Assembly (NCBI RefSeq): GCF_032362555.1
Contig: NC_083527.1
Location: 5,332,001 to 5,396,000, forward strand
Origin: Amyelois transitella
Lineage: Eukaryota > Arthropoda > Insecta > Lepidoptera > Pyralidae
Direction of reading: 5' to 3'
DNA length: 64,000 nucleotides
A program made the translations under genes and the position numbers. A model generated the notes under the pieces. The model was not told the DNA's origin. It saw nothing but the letters and a program-made list of their open reading frames with translations, and searched no databases. This document shows, piece after piece, positions 19,584 through 31,854 of the stretch. Numbering within the stretch: position 1 is the first letter of the stretch; every line of letters begins with the position of its first letter.

Positions 19584-22500
19584 ATGGCTGCCCTTTGCAG
19601 ACAAATTGTTCGCGCTAATGCATTAAGGGGTGCCCTGGTTAATGCCGCTCGGCGGGGATATGCCGACAAAAGTAAGTTTTATTTATTTTAGGTACCATAC
19701 TGTCAAAACCTAAGTTACGTAATGTCAAAAAATTTACCTATTTGGGTTTTTGATTTGGAATATTTGGTTACCAAAATAAATACACTGCCTGTTTATTTTG
19801 TAGAAATTTCATTAATTTCAACCGCTTTTCAGCAGTCAACCTTACTTTGGAAATTTTTACGTCGATCAATGTTTTTTTTCTAACGACATCACTTTGGGCA
19901 CATTTTATTCATAATTTTGTTAATAACTTTACCGTCCATTGACCGAATTATTGGCATAAAAGCGTGTACGTTTTATAATTCTGTAATAAAATTTCCTCAT
20001 TCAATAAAAGTCCATGGGTGACATGACTTGGGAGGTTATCTTATTTCTTATCTTTTTATTGAATTTGTGGACCATGGTAAATACAAACATACACCTATGA
20101 CCTTTATTAGTTTAACAAATGCTCAGCTGCTTTTTACAATACCTAACTGCCAGAAACAATTTGAATGGTCACTTCTATGTCTTATAACATAAAAATATCA
20201 CATTAAAAAAAACAAAATTACACATAATTCAATACATAAATGACAACACATATAGAGGCTCGCCACCTGAATTTTAGATTTGGATATTTGTTATTGAAAT
20301 TTCATACTTCCTAAAAAATATGCCTCTTCCCCCAAGAGGTAGGCAGAGACTACATCCTTCCATTTGTCACCGTCCCTGCAAACTTCTTTCACTTCATCTA
20401 CATTCCCTTCAGGCAAACTCAGTTGTTGGTACTCTAGACATGACCCTTCACCAGGACATTTTTTATTTACTTTTATTAATACTTACTAGAATCCTTTGTG
20501 TAATAATTATTATATAAAATCAACAAAATACTCACTTGTCAAAAAGAAAAAAATAATCAAAAAAGGGCACAGATTTGCGGAATGTATGCACACCGTGTGC
20601 TCGCTACGCGCCTCTAGTGAGAAAACTCGCGTATAGTATGGCCCCACCAAGTTCACTCACTCACACTTCTTGTTTTTGTTGGATAATTTTGTAAAAAATT
20701 GCCCTTATTTTTCTTATTATTTGGAACAAGAATCAGATACTTTAATATGTAATGCAAGTTACCAGACACCATTTAATTTCATTGATTTAAGTTTAATTAC
20801 GCCTTTATCCCTTACAGGGTGGAGAGAGCCAATAGTTTCAAAAAGACTAAAAGGCTACATCAGATGTGTGAACTAAACTGCAATTAAAGATAATTTATAA
20901 CTTTCCAGTGATGCCTGACCCCCTTGAGCACGCCACCGGCCTGGAAAGGAAGGAGTTACTCGCCCTCCAGGCAGGTCAGGATGATCCCTTCAACATGAAA
21001 GTGCTGAAGAAAGAAGCCGGCACAAAAGATAAACCCACCCTGGTGCCCTCCTGCTTCGATGCTAGGATTGTAGGATGTATATGTAAGTTCTTGTATTTAT
21101 ATCGAACTAGCTGTTACACGCTTCTACGGCCGTGCGAATTTTGCGCCACATACAAACATGTGACGATTTAGCGTTACCTACAAAAGAATACAGGTTTTTA
21201 CCAAATTCCACAGAACTGTAGTTCTCTCGGTTCAGTAGATAACATGTGAAGAGAAAACAAACAAACATATAAACTTATTAGAGTAAACATACATTTATTT
21301 CTAATATTCATGACGGATGTTTGGATGTTCTCCTACAATGGAACATTATTAACAAGTTTATTTTTTTGACATCACACAATAATCAATTAAGTTGTTATCA
21401 TGATATTAATTAATTAATGTAAGAAAGCAAATAGGTATCTAAAAGATTAATCATGTCAATTTCAATTTCAAATTCTTTATTGCATATAGGGTTGCCATAA
21501 CTAAAATTTGGAATACCGGACAAGACGCGTGAAAACCCCGGATTTTAGAGTCCGAAAGCCGGACATGTCAACAAGATCTTTTAAACATATACAATGCAAT
21601 AAAAGACATTTGAAAATGTCATAAATTCCTTTTTTTATTTATTCATTATTTTAACAACACAGAATCATATTACAATTTGTTACAAATTGTTTATATAAAT
21701 CAGCTTTTTTAACGGTGAATATACTTTGTTCGTCGGTTGATCGTGGTGTGCGAGTATAGTGCGTGTCTCGCGGGCGGCCCAGATTTTATTTATTTATTAA
21801 TTTTTTAAAACCCGTTCTACAAATGAAACCTTCCCCGGACGCTCCCCGGATGCCCTCTAAACTAGGACAAATCCGGGGAAACCCGGACGGATGGCAACCC
21901 TAATTGCATATCATAAAGTACATCAGCTAAATTACAATTAGTTTGCTGCTTATAAATAGGTACAATATGAACCCTGTTGGGCATCGCAATTATAAAATAA
22001 TATGAAACGGCGGGCAAGTTTATGTCGACTATTAGGTTGAATATAAAAATAAAAAAAATGTCGTATTATATTTGGAGAGAACATTAATTTGTAATTTAAA
22101 ATGAATATAATTTATAACATGTATTTAATTGATAAAAGTATAAGTATATAATAATGAAAAATAATTTAAATGTCAATATTTCTATCGTTTAAAAACTCGT
22201 CCAGTATATAGTAACAATTATCGGTCAAAAGTAGTTTTAAGTTTTTAATAAATAAGTTCATATTTTCTTCTTTTCTTATGCAGTCAGGTAGGGCATTATA
22301 GATTTTTGTAGTCATCGCTAATGGGCCAGAATTTGAGATTACCATGTCGCTTAACTGATCATGATAATTTGGTGATCAAGATCATGAGCTGAACATATTT
22401 GTATCTGACTGACAGTCCAAAACTGCCCTTCATTAGATAATCTTGAGATCCCTTTTTTCTACTTAGAATCTCAATTCTATTGTTAAGCCGAATAGCTGAG

Positions 22501-23074
22501 CATAGCTTATCAGTCTTTTCAAGACTGTTGGCAATGTCTACCTCACAAAGGATATAGACGTGACCATATGTATGTATGTACTCAAATGTTAATTATACAT
22601 TGTTTCAGGCGATGAACACTCCACGGCTATCACCTGGCTCTGGTTACACAAGGTATGTGATGTTAAGTCATGTGTATGGTAGACTTTGTGATGCAATAAT
22701 CGTTGAAGCGAAAGAAGTATGAAGGGATTGTGGCAAGTGGATTGATGTTGTTAGTGTTGCCAATCAATAGTTCACTATTGATAGTCTATAAATCGGCTAT
22801 CGATAATTTAGTAAAAGCAATAGTATCGATAGCCCATCTACTGTCAATATTATTGATACCCAACAATACTATCGATAGTATTGAATCTCAGTATTGAAAG
22901 CACTATTGATAGTGCGGCAACGCTAGATGTAGTCTACTGACGATAAATGTATGTCTTGCCATATCTCTACTGACAACCGTCAATTTCTAACAAAACCATT
23001 TCTCATTGCAGGATCAGCCCCGCCGTTGCGAATGCGGACACTGGTACAAACTGATCGAGAAGCCTCTTATCTAA
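19584..23074 (+). CDS. COX5B: Cytochrome c oxidase subunit 5B, mitochondrial
   Basis: Four exons, 19584-19671, 20909-21082, 22609-22652 and 23012-23074, join in frame to give 122 residues, close to the usual ~120-130. This nuclear-encoded peripheral subunit of complex IV sits on the matrix side and binds one zinc ion. Residues 1-29 are basic and lack acids until the end (MAALCRQIVRANALRGALVN), a typical import presequence. The conserved blocks ATGLERKELLAL, LVPSCFDARIVGCIC and TAITWLWLHKGDQPQRC-like are visible; here the third reads STAITWLWLHKDQPRRC. Zinc ligands are the GCIC pair and a second CEC pair. The second pair is C-X-C, whereas vertebrates have C-X2-C. Introns 2 and 3 are full of mobile DNA. 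A poly(A) signal lies at 23297-23302. Confidence 0.96.
20320..20462 (-). repeat. Family A LINE fragment in COX5B intron 1
   Basis: Read on the minus strand it matches the end of the family A frame ('ccaagaggtaggcagagact' is the complement of its SAYPSG region). It has diverged by many substitutions and lacks the (TATG) tail. Confidence 0.5.
21440..22340 (-). repeat. Antisense non-LTR retrotransposon 3' UTR (COX5B intron 2)
   Basis: The 'caaattctttattgcata' start is the complement of a 'tatgcAATAAAgaattt' 3' end typical of insect LINEs. The sequence beyond the inserted hAT element (21911-22340), including 'agggcattatagatttttgt', continues as LINE-like 3' UTR. It is non-coding and degenerate. 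The right boundary is approximate. Confidence 0.5.
21487..21902. mobile_element. Non-autonomous hAT-like element (MITE)
   Basis: The 416-bp element has 12-bp terminal inverted repeats, TAGGGTTGCCAT and ATGGCAACCCTA, and a perfect 8-bp target duplication, attgcata (21479-21486 and 21903-21910). Eight-base duplications with this type of terminus are characteristic of hAT transposons. Sub-terminal CCGGAC/GTCCGG-rich segments near both ends form further inverted repeats. No transposase is encoded. It sits inside an older LINE fragment in COX5B intron 2. Confidence 0.88.
22440..22582 (+). repeat. Family B repeat in COX5B intron 2
   Basis: It covers the 3' half of family B, from 'ctcaattctattgttaagcc' to 'atatagacgtgaccatatg' with its (TATG) tail. 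It ends about 25 bases before exon 3 of COX5B, so it contributes most of the 3' end of intron 2. Confidence 0.55.
22690..22950 (+). repeat. Family A LINE fragment split by a MITE (COX5B intron 3)
   Basis: The segments 'gaagcgaaagaagtatgaa' and 'gcaagtggattgatg', then 'agatgtagtctactgac', correspond to adjacent parts of family A. They are separated by the 174-bp element at 22752-22925. Confidence 0.5.
22752..22925. mobile_element. Short TIR element rich in TATCGATA motifs
   Basis: The termini TAGTGTTGCC and GGCAACGCTA are imperfect inverted repeats. The flanks gatgttgt (22744-22751) and gatgtagt (22926-22933) match at 7 of 8 positions, consistent with an aged hAT-type 8-bp duplication. The inside consists almost wholly of variants of TATCGATAG and CTATTGATAG in both orientations. 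No coding capacity. Confidence 0.65.
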
Positions 23075-23296
23075 AACCGTTTATTTAGTTATTAAAGTAG
23101 TGTAACAACTGCAATAACGCATCTTGCGCCGCGCACAGACTTCCGTTAATCTATGGTTCCTGGTGTTGCCATACACGAAAAGGATGCGCTAGTTTTCAAT
23201 TACCAAATTGATAAATCAATAATTAAATATTTATAAGCATAACCAGTGTTTTATTGATGTTAAGATATTTGTGATGTATGGGAATAGTATTAGTTA

Positions 23297-23302
23297 AATA
23301 AA
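23297..23302 (+). terminator. COX5B: Poly(A) signal, COX5B
   Basis: AATAAA about 220 bases after the stop codon, in an AT-rich context before the gap to SNAPC1. Confidence 0.5.
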
Positions 23303-24486
23303 TAAGTATGCTGTTAAACTTTTGTATTCCTTAAATTCGTGCGACTTTTTTATCCCCGGAATATTATTTGAACACATAGAATTTTAGAGATAATATACAT
23401 ATTATTCCGATTTCTATGGTTGAACCTAAATGCTGCCCATTTAGCATTTACATTGCGTAGGGGCCAAGATAGTCACCAAGTTCGACTTGAACCTGAATAG
23501 GTGAAAACGGGGTAACACGACGCGACTCCATACTGCCCTCTGCATCAATTGCAGGGAACCATCGCATCAATAAGGACTCAAAATAAATAATTATATAACT
23601 CGGGAAAAGTTTATGGTATTCTTATCGAGCAACGGTCTTTTATATCTCTCTCATTTTAGGCTGTCAATATAGAGATCTTTGGAGGAAACCTTATTACTAG
23701 ACAAAATTGCAGTATGTGCAGTTCTTTTTTGCAACTACAATGAGGATGCAGACCTTCAAGTAATACTATTCTGAATTCTTTTTTTCTGAATTCTATCTGT
23801 GGTATGTACATACTAGGTCCAATTATATAGTTGTATTGTAATACTTAAGATGTATGCCTTATTAAAATTTGTAAAATTAATGCTAAAAGAAACCTTATGC
23901 TTATTTTTTTTTATTTAGCCATTATTGTAAGCTCATGCTTTGTAATTATCAATGCCTCAGGTTTTTTCCATAATAGTATTTGACAATGACAGTGACATGC
24001 TTGCTTACGGTAAAATATAAAAATAAATATTTTTAAGTGACTTCGAGATCGAGATGTTTTTAATTATAAAATAAACAATACAACGAAATATACAATAATA
24101 AGGATTATCTCTCCCTAAAATACGTATACACCCATATTTCACTTGAAACCCCAGACCATCATACATGCAGTAAAATGAGTAAGAATATTTTCAAATATTT
24201 ACACTGGGTTTTTCTTTGGTATTCTTTCAATCACACAGACATTCCTTTCGTTTATGTGAAAATAAAGTTTTTCGCCATAATATGATTGCAAAAGGGAACA
24301 GTACCAATCCCGACATAAATTCGGTTGGCATCGTGTGGTTTTGTTGTTTTGAGCCCCACATTGACGTGGGTCTTTCCATGTAAATTCTTATGAAAACGCC
24401 TCTAAATTATAAGTTTCTTCGTGCGCAATCAGTGAAATTTGTCCTTGAACAAAGGTATATGACAAATAATTTGTTTTTTTTTTCAG

Positions 24487-27400
24487 GAGGAGAAATAATC
24501 CATCAGATTTACATAGCAGATGGGTTTGAAGATGATTGTGACGCGCTCGTCCACCGCTGCCTTCGGGCAGATAGGCTCAATTACGAGTCATTCTGTGAGA
24601 TTTGGAAAGAAATGAAGTTTGATACCATTTACACGTAAGATGTTATTTTTATTTTATTGATCTACCAGAATACTAAGTTTTTTTTTAATAATACAGTTAT
24701 TATGTTACCACAATCTACTGACATGAATAATAACTAGTGTTCTGGTTTGAAGCACTCCCTTGAGTGACCAGGGTACTAAAATGACAAAAATACATAATTT
24801 TGAAAAGAAGATAGAAAGATAGATAGATAAAACTCTTTATTGCACCATAAGAGTAAAACATACAAAACAGCAAAAAGAAGCATAAAATTAAAATTTTATA
24901 TTAGGACCCAGGTTTAATCCATGGTCAAAGTTAAATACCTTATATATTTATTTGCTAGGCAAAAGACAGGTACAGAAAGATTAGAGAACACCTTCGCTGA
25001 TTTCTTCTTCTTCATTGTTACCTTTTCCCACTTTCTACGCGGGGTCGGCATAGTATGTTAGTTTTCACTTTACTTTTTTTACTTTACACCTTTGCTGACT
25101 GCCAAACAGATATTCACAAAAATACAAGTCACCAATTATTGTTTTAAGAATTGTAACGATAATCTGAATTTTCTAAAAAACTTTTTAATTATATTTATTT
25201 ATTTAATTATGTTTCAGGGGCAGAAGTTCCCTGGTGGAGATAGCGGAGTTATCGGAAGAACTGGTGCACACTGCCAAGCGGTTCATGATGGCACCTGTCT
25301 CCAACTTTGAGGTACCAATGGTTCCAACACAGTAATATGAGACAATAGAAATGTCACTTTCTACTTAAAATCCTTCATCAACAATAGTTGATTCACAGAT
25401 AAGAACAATTTAATGTGGTGGTGCCGTGTGGTTCCTAGCACTAATACAAAAAAGAATAGTCCCATTCCACCTCCCTACCGTGGATGTTGTAAAAGGCGAA
25501 GAAGGGATAGACTTAAAAACTTGCAATTCTTTTTTTAGTCAATGGGCTAGCAACTTGTCACTATTTGGATCTCAATTCCATCATTAAGCCGAGCAGCTGA
25601 ACATGGCCATTCAGTCTTTTCGGGACTATTTGCTCTGTCTACCCCGTAAGGGATATAGACGTGACTATATGTATGTTACTTTATTAATGATGATTGATCC
25701 ATGATTTATTGATATTGATTATTTTTTCACAGGAAAACGTAGCCGGCCTATTCCTGGTATATGCACTTGTCAATCTCCAACCGTACCCGGGGTTCGCAGT
25801 GTTGCGCCTCGTCCCAGATGATGTGCCAATGATAAAACGGATTGAAATGATTGCAAGAAGAGAGAGAAGGCACGATGTGCTGTATATACTCGGCGCTGTT
25901 CTGATCAAACACAGCCAGTTTCATGCTGAGCAGCGTGAGAGAGGGATGGATATAGCGTTTAGGAAATATTCGGAAGGTGAGTAGCAGTTAATTTTATATA
26001 TGTAGCATATATGTATAGTAGCAGCTCTGACGCCGTGATAGATTTAGGTTTTAGTTTGATAGGCCTCTGTGGCGCAGCGGTAGTGCGATTGTCTGTGACA
26101 CTAGAGGTTCTGGAGTTAAATCCCGGTTAAGCCATGATGAGAAACGACCTTTTTCTGATTGACCCGAGTCTTGGATGTTTTTCTTTATAAATAAAATATA
26201 GTATAATTGAGTTAGTATCTCGTAATACAAGTCCCGAACTAACTCAATCACGTAAAACAAAGGCCAACTAATTTGATTTGTATCAAATTGCAAACAAACT
26301 AGAAAGCCTTTTAAAGACTTAAAAACATATGTGACACAATAACCTAACTAAAGTTTAAACAAACAAAATTAATAAGAAAAAAATACTCAATCACGTGATT
26401 ATATATGTACGTATGTACCGGTACATACATGTAATTTTTAACATTGTAATATTATTTTCAGGTTACATAGGAATAGATTCCTCCGGATTCCGCCCCCGGG
26501 GCACGTTCTACCGGCAGATTGAGGAGTTGGACGTGATCAGGGAGCTGGCTGCAGTCCAGGACAGATATGTGAAGGCTAAGAAAGATGTCACAGGTTATAA
26601 TTTTTAGGTGTTTTTTTTAAACTAACGTAATGAAGGAGGTTCGCAGTAACAGCTGTTTATTTTTCGTATTGGTGCCGGGAACCACACGGCACAATAAACA
26701 ATTATTTATTTTGTAAAATGAATGATGTAGCGGGAGCGATAGTTCGGGCTCGACCGCCACAAAGGAAAGACGTTATGCCTGGGGAACCGCAGGACAGATC
26801 GTTTTGACGGAGCTTGTATTTATGCTCCAATCTGTGATATATTTGTAATCGCGATTTAGCATACGCTCTATGATTGGCCGGTGGCGTGTGACGTTTTACG
26901 ATGTCGCTACAGACACATAGCTGTTATTGGTTGAGCGCGTCGTTCGCGTCGTTGAGTGCCGTGTGGTTCCCGGCACCAATACAAAAAAGAATAGGACCAC
27001 TCCATCTCTTTCCCATGGATGTCGTAAAAGGTGACTTAGGGATAGGCTTACGAAATTGCGATCCTTTTTTTTAGGCAATGGGCTAGCAACCTGTCACTAT
27101 TTGGATATCAATTCTATCATTAAGCCGAGCAGCTGAACGTTCAGTCTTTTCGGGACTGTTGGCTCTGTCTACCCCGTAAGGGATATAGACGTGACTATAT
27201 GTATATATGTATGACGTTAGTGAAATCGCCAATGCGATGTTAAATAAAAGCACAATTAGCCTTTGGAACGTTTAAGTGCCGTTGAATATTATACAAGTTA
27301 TTTTTATCTATTACAGGTGGCAAGTCAAATCAGAGCCTGTCTTTTATCAACCAGGCCCTACCAAACGAATTGGATGCTTCGCTAAAGAGAATCATCAGCG

Positions 27401-29316
27401 GTGTACCTGGAATGGATGAAGGTTTGGTTTTTTTTTGTACAGGTCAACGTTCTGCTGATAGGTCAGGTCAAGAGTACCCATTACCGACGAGATTGTATAT
27501 AAAAAAATTGATTTGTTGCAAATGAAGTTATATAAAGTTTCTTATATGTAATATATAGTTTCTGCCTACTTTTAGATAGATAGATAAAAGCTTTATTCAG
27601 CATCACAATACAATTGTTGGACACATACATAATTAACAGTAATAAACAATGTAAATGTGCAATGTGCATGTATGTACCACAAACAATGATGGACAGCGAA
27701 GCCAAGGGGAATTTTAGGGGAAAGAGTCTTCGTGTACCTACTTACATGTGTATAAGTAGAAGTACAGATAATCACCCCTTTCCCAGATGCATAGGCAGAG
27801 ATTTTATCCACTTTCCATGATCCCTGATTCATAAATCTTTTCATGCAAGCTTGTTTGTTTATTTTTGACACTATATTGAGTCTGAGATTGTATTTATGCT
27901 TAGCATACACGGTGTGATAAGCGCTATCTTCTCTCTCTTTCTGCCATTCGGAGAGAGAAGATACGATCTTGTAACAGTTTTTTTTAAGAACGCCAGATCA
28001 CAGGAAACCGATAATACCTACTTGTAATTTACAGACGATGAAATCGACGAAGCGGATGTGCATTACTCGAAAGTTCAAGCGATCAAAGAGAAGGCGATGA
28101 GGCAGAGTGCTGGTGCAATGAGGCATCTCACTTCAGCTGCGGAAAGGTATGTGTTAGGTACATACATATAATAACATATAATATTATCTTTCTACCCTAT
28201 CTTAAGTATATGTAATTATTGTTTATTCATATTTATTTTTGTGTGTTTATACATACATATAGTAACGGTTATATAAGTATATTTTATATATTTATGTGTA
28301 TTCATATGTATTTATATTATTATTTATTGGTATATATATTGTATTCACTTTTGCTTTATTTATTTTGATCTGCGCCAACGCAAATCTCCTGTTTGATTTC
28401 CTTCCGCCCAAAGGTTGGTGTGGTTGCTTGTTGGTTGGTAAGGCCACCTATGAAAGATTATAGGATTTCGCAAATCCCACGGATACTTGTATTTTTTACC
28501 GGGATTAAAAGTAAAATATTATACATACCTTCATGTCAATTTGCTGTAATTTATTGTAGTGCAATAATGAGTTAATGTACCTACCATCTTTTCAGGTCTA
28601 CCGAAAAATCGGAATCACCTAATGTATCGGAAATTAAATCCAAGCCGGGCAAAGTCAAGACGAGTAGTCCGACAAAAACGTTTCTCTCACCGAAGAAGCG
28701 GCAAGAACCATCGCACAAATCTTCTGAATCACCGCGGCCCAAAGCCAATATTAAGAAGACAACAAATTCTAAATCACCATTGTCTAAAAAGAAAGAGAGC
28801 CCTAAAGTCGTACAAACTGCCAGGGCTAGCACTTCCAAACCGCTTGTGAAAAGAAAATTGTCAAAACCGAAGCGGAAAATGAAAAAAGCAAAAAGATATA
28901 TGAGTGAGTCGTCTTCAGACAGCGATATAAATATAAGCGATTTAGAAAAAGGCGATTCAGACGACGATATAAACAGCGATACCGATTTCGATTTGACCGC
29001 TTTCGATAAACCCAAACCAGAAGATGGTAACACGGCTAATACCCAAATCGAAATTGAAATAGACGAGCTGCCCGCTCATGTGACTTCAGAAAAAGATGGA
29101 ATGGTTTACGAAATTGAAATCATTGATAAATTGGGGAAATCTGAAGATGATGCTGATAAAGTGAACAGGAAAGATGAAGGGCCGTCATCCAGTGCTAAGT
29201 TTAAAAAACCTGTTATCAATTTGAGCCGTTTGGGAATTCTGCCCGTGTCTGATTTCGCATGTAAGAATAATAAAGATGTTAAAAAAAAGCTAGGTTCTCG
29301 CCGCGGCGTTGAATAG
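24487..29316 (+). CDS. SNAPC1: snRNA-activating protein complex subunit 1 (SNAP43), 5' end incomplete
   Basis: Seven in-frame coding exons are seen: 24487-24634, 25218-25311, 25733-25976, 26462-26593, 27317-27421, 28035-28146 and 28596-29316 (518 codons plus stop). SNAPC binds the proximal sequence element of snRNA genes and recruits Pol II or Pol III; SNAP43 bridges its other subunits. The N-terminal SNAP43 domain shows in DGFEDDCDALVHRC, FCEIWKEMKFDTIY and AGLFLVYALVNLQPYP. The long last exon encodes a Lys/Ser-rich, then acidic and probably disordered tail (SESSSDSDINISDLEKGDSD), making the protein longer than human SNAPC1 (368 aa). The first coding exon must end in phase 1 and lies upstream of 24477. 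A candidate is the ATG at 23997 followed by a donor after 'cttgcttacg', but this is weak. Poly(A) signals lie at 29686-29691 and 29694-29699. Confidence 0.88.
25418..25678 (+). repeat. Family B repeat in SNAPC1 intron
   Basis: Near full-length copy from 'gtgccgtgtggttcctagca' to 'tagacgtgactatatgtatg', ending ~55 bases before the exon at 25733. Confidence 0.65.
26063..26270 (+). repeat. tRNA-derived SINE in SNAPC1 intron
   Basis: The head 'gcctctgtggcgcagcggta' matches the A-box region of the SINE at 1295. The B box has decayed (ggagttaaatcc instead of ggttcgaatcc). The 3' body is present. Confidence 0.65.
26726..26911 (-). mobile_element. Solo LTR related to the TRIM-like element
   Basis: Read on the minus strand, the 186-bp unit begins TGTAGCGACATCG and ends CCCGCTACA. 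It contains 'gattggagcataaatacaag' (TATA-like) and 'cggttccccaggcataac', all aligned with the 255-bp LTR at 39383-39637. No internal region and no clear target duplication remain. It lies in a SNAPC1 intron. Confidence 0.7.
26958..27205 (+). repeat. Family B repeat in SNAPC1 intron
   Basis: Near-complete copy with the head 'gtgccgtgtggttcccggca' and tail 'tagacgtgactatatgtata'. It is among the best preserved in the window. Confidence 0.65.
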
Positions 29317-29685
29317 TTTTTGTAAGCCTACTATGGTACGACTGTACTCGTAATATCTCGGGAATTTTTCGAAAATCTTGGCTCTTTCGTTAAATCTCCA
29401 ATAAACATGGAATGTCCACCTTCATATGCTCATCTCATATGCTAAGAGGGAGATAAAACATGGATTTTCATTTGTGTAGACGACTTTCATAAGCGTCGTT
29501 TCGAAACTAGTTTCGAAGTAAGACATTGATTAAGGTGTAAGTCGTATCAACCATCTTTTTTATCCCAGTGGTGTGAAGGGAACGAGAAGATATATGATGT
29601 GTCTATCAACATTTGTGTATGTTGATATCAGGTGATACCATTAGATAACTATTTAAATTCTATGTTATAAAACCTTTTCTATATA

Positions 29686-29699
29686 AATAAAGAAATAAA
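29686..29699 (+). terminator. SNAPC1: Paired poly(A) signals, SNAPC1
   Basis: Two AATAAA hexamers (29686-29691 and 29694-29699) lie about 370 bases after the stop codon. Confidence 0.6.
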
Positions 29700-31854
29700 A
29701 CATTAAATCGAAGTTTGATTGAAACAACACATTGTTTTAGAACATTTTTACTTATATTTAGGTTATATTCTATACAATTAAAATAAAATTCATATTTAGG
29801 ACACTTAATTTGAACTTTAACTATTTAGGCCTTAGTCGAGACAAAATTAAAAAGTTATCAGTCAAGCAGTTTGTTCCCTGTGATGCTTTCATAAATAGGA
29901 ATTAATGACACAAGTTAAACATAAATTAGGTACAGAAAACGGCAGAGAAATCTGACCATGAGGTCATGTTACTCTGCTGTTTACTGTACAAACAGGTGTT
30001 ATAAAAACTCCCTCAGAAAATGAGCCTTGTGTACTAGCAATAAGGTTCAATATGAGGATTCGCCGCCATCAGAGCGCCATTTTGGATAAGCTTTAGGTGC
30101 TCAAAATGGCGATGGCCATTTCGTAAAAGAGAAAAAAAAAACTTTTAACTTGGCCACTGTAGCAAATATTCTTATATCTATTTTTAGTAAATAATTAGGC
30201 AGTTATGTAAACTCATTGTACAAAAAAAACACAATACATCAAAACAATAAATACAAAATGGAATCATAGAAAAAATACGTTTTGGTACTTATTCAATAAT
30301 ACTAGTAAAACTAAGCAATTAATTTATTAAAAGACAAAGGTTCGAGAAATATATATAATATGTATATACGGTACAGTCAACAATATATATCAACCTGCCC
30401 AAATTCACTGCAAATTCGCCTCCATTATTGCGTTATCTATTTCCATGCACAGTAACTTGATATGCGGTTGATTATACCATTACACAAAACTAACGTTGTT
30501 AAAATTATATTTTGTTATGAAGTCTTTAATCTAATTGGAAATGGCAATAATAATTGACTTTAACATTTTACTTGACAAAAAAAAGTCACGTAAAGTCTCA
30601 CACCGAAACGTTATTTTAAAATAAAATAAAAAAGGACCAAAATTTCAGATATGGGATTTCAATGTTTACCACAGAAAAATATATTCATATTTATTAAAAT
30701 CGGAATAATATTAGTCATATATTATTCCAATTTCTGGAATCATTATTTTATCTTTCAATAGAGCGTTACTATCAAGACTACTGTTATCTATTTGTAAAAC
30801 TAGACTATCACAATAATCAACAATCACTAACACATTGCGATACCTACTATTCTACATTAGGACACATTTATTTTCAGATCTCTGCCAACAGAGTGCGCTA
30901 GTGGAAATCAAATGCCGTGCTTTTAATGATCATTGACAGAGTATGTCTCGCTTTAACTCTAGATTAACGAGAAAGTTAGAAAGAGAAGACGTATGGTTTG
31001 TCAGCACGTTCGTGAATTGATTCACTAGATATATAAATATTTTCAGTTATCATCAATTAGATTTCACATTACTTATTCATTGGCTATTTTCTTTTGGAAT
31101 GCCTTAAATGCAACGTAGATTGGAATCTTGAATGAATGATGAATGGATATTTAAAACTATTATTAAACTAGTTTTTACCCGCAGCATCGTCCGCGCGAAT
31201 TAAGCGCCATCTACAAAAGAATACAGGTTTTTCGCAAATTCCACGGGAACTTAAGTATAATTTCAGGATGAAAGTACCCTATGTCCTTCCAGACTATTAA
31301 TTATATATGTATACTCAAAATTTAAGAGATCTGTTTAAAACATATTTTTACTGATTATTAAAAACCAAAGGAGGTTCGTATTTTTTTTATGCAGTTGACT
31401 ATCCCTGTACTTTTTATTAATTAAATCTAGCTTTCGAAGACTCAGCAACAATTGTTATTTCAATATTATTGCTTTGTAAGATGCTATGTTATTATACTAT
31501 GTTAAGAATTACATATATAGTTTGCTATATTATATCCAAACCGAATACCCTTCAACTATTACCCCATTGTTGCGCATAGTATTACACGTGTTTACGAATA
31601 TTAATCTCAATCTGTATTGTAAATTAATTAATATCTTGCACAAGACACTTTTTTTACAAAACAAAAACTTCTGATGAACAATATAAATGGTCAACTTGCT
31701 CTATTGTTGAATGAGAGACTGCAATAGAATTGCGTGTTTGAGTTATAATTCTCCATATTCTTCTATGGCCCTGTAGGCTTCAGATACCATGATAGAGAAA
31801 CGTAAAATTACAATCTGTTTTACATACATGTTCTCAGAATGAAATGAGAATATT
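29700..31854. other. Region between convergent genes, probably 3' UTR of CCDC102
   Basis: There is no coding exon. The gene to the right is on the minus strand and ends at 31855, so part of this AT-rich stretch is likely its 3' UTR, though I cannot choose a single poly(A) signal. About 31165-31330 is a degenerate interspersed repeat ('cccgcagcatcgtccgcgcg'). Confidence 0.45.

Noticed and set aside
24390-24486. Unspliced N-terminus for SNAPC1 from the ATG at 24390
   Set aside because: It would run through a T-rich splice acceptor and encode a Phe run, while homology begins right after the acceptor.
28581-29033. 150-codon minus-strand frame
   Set aside because: It is the antisense shadow of the last SNAPC1 exon.
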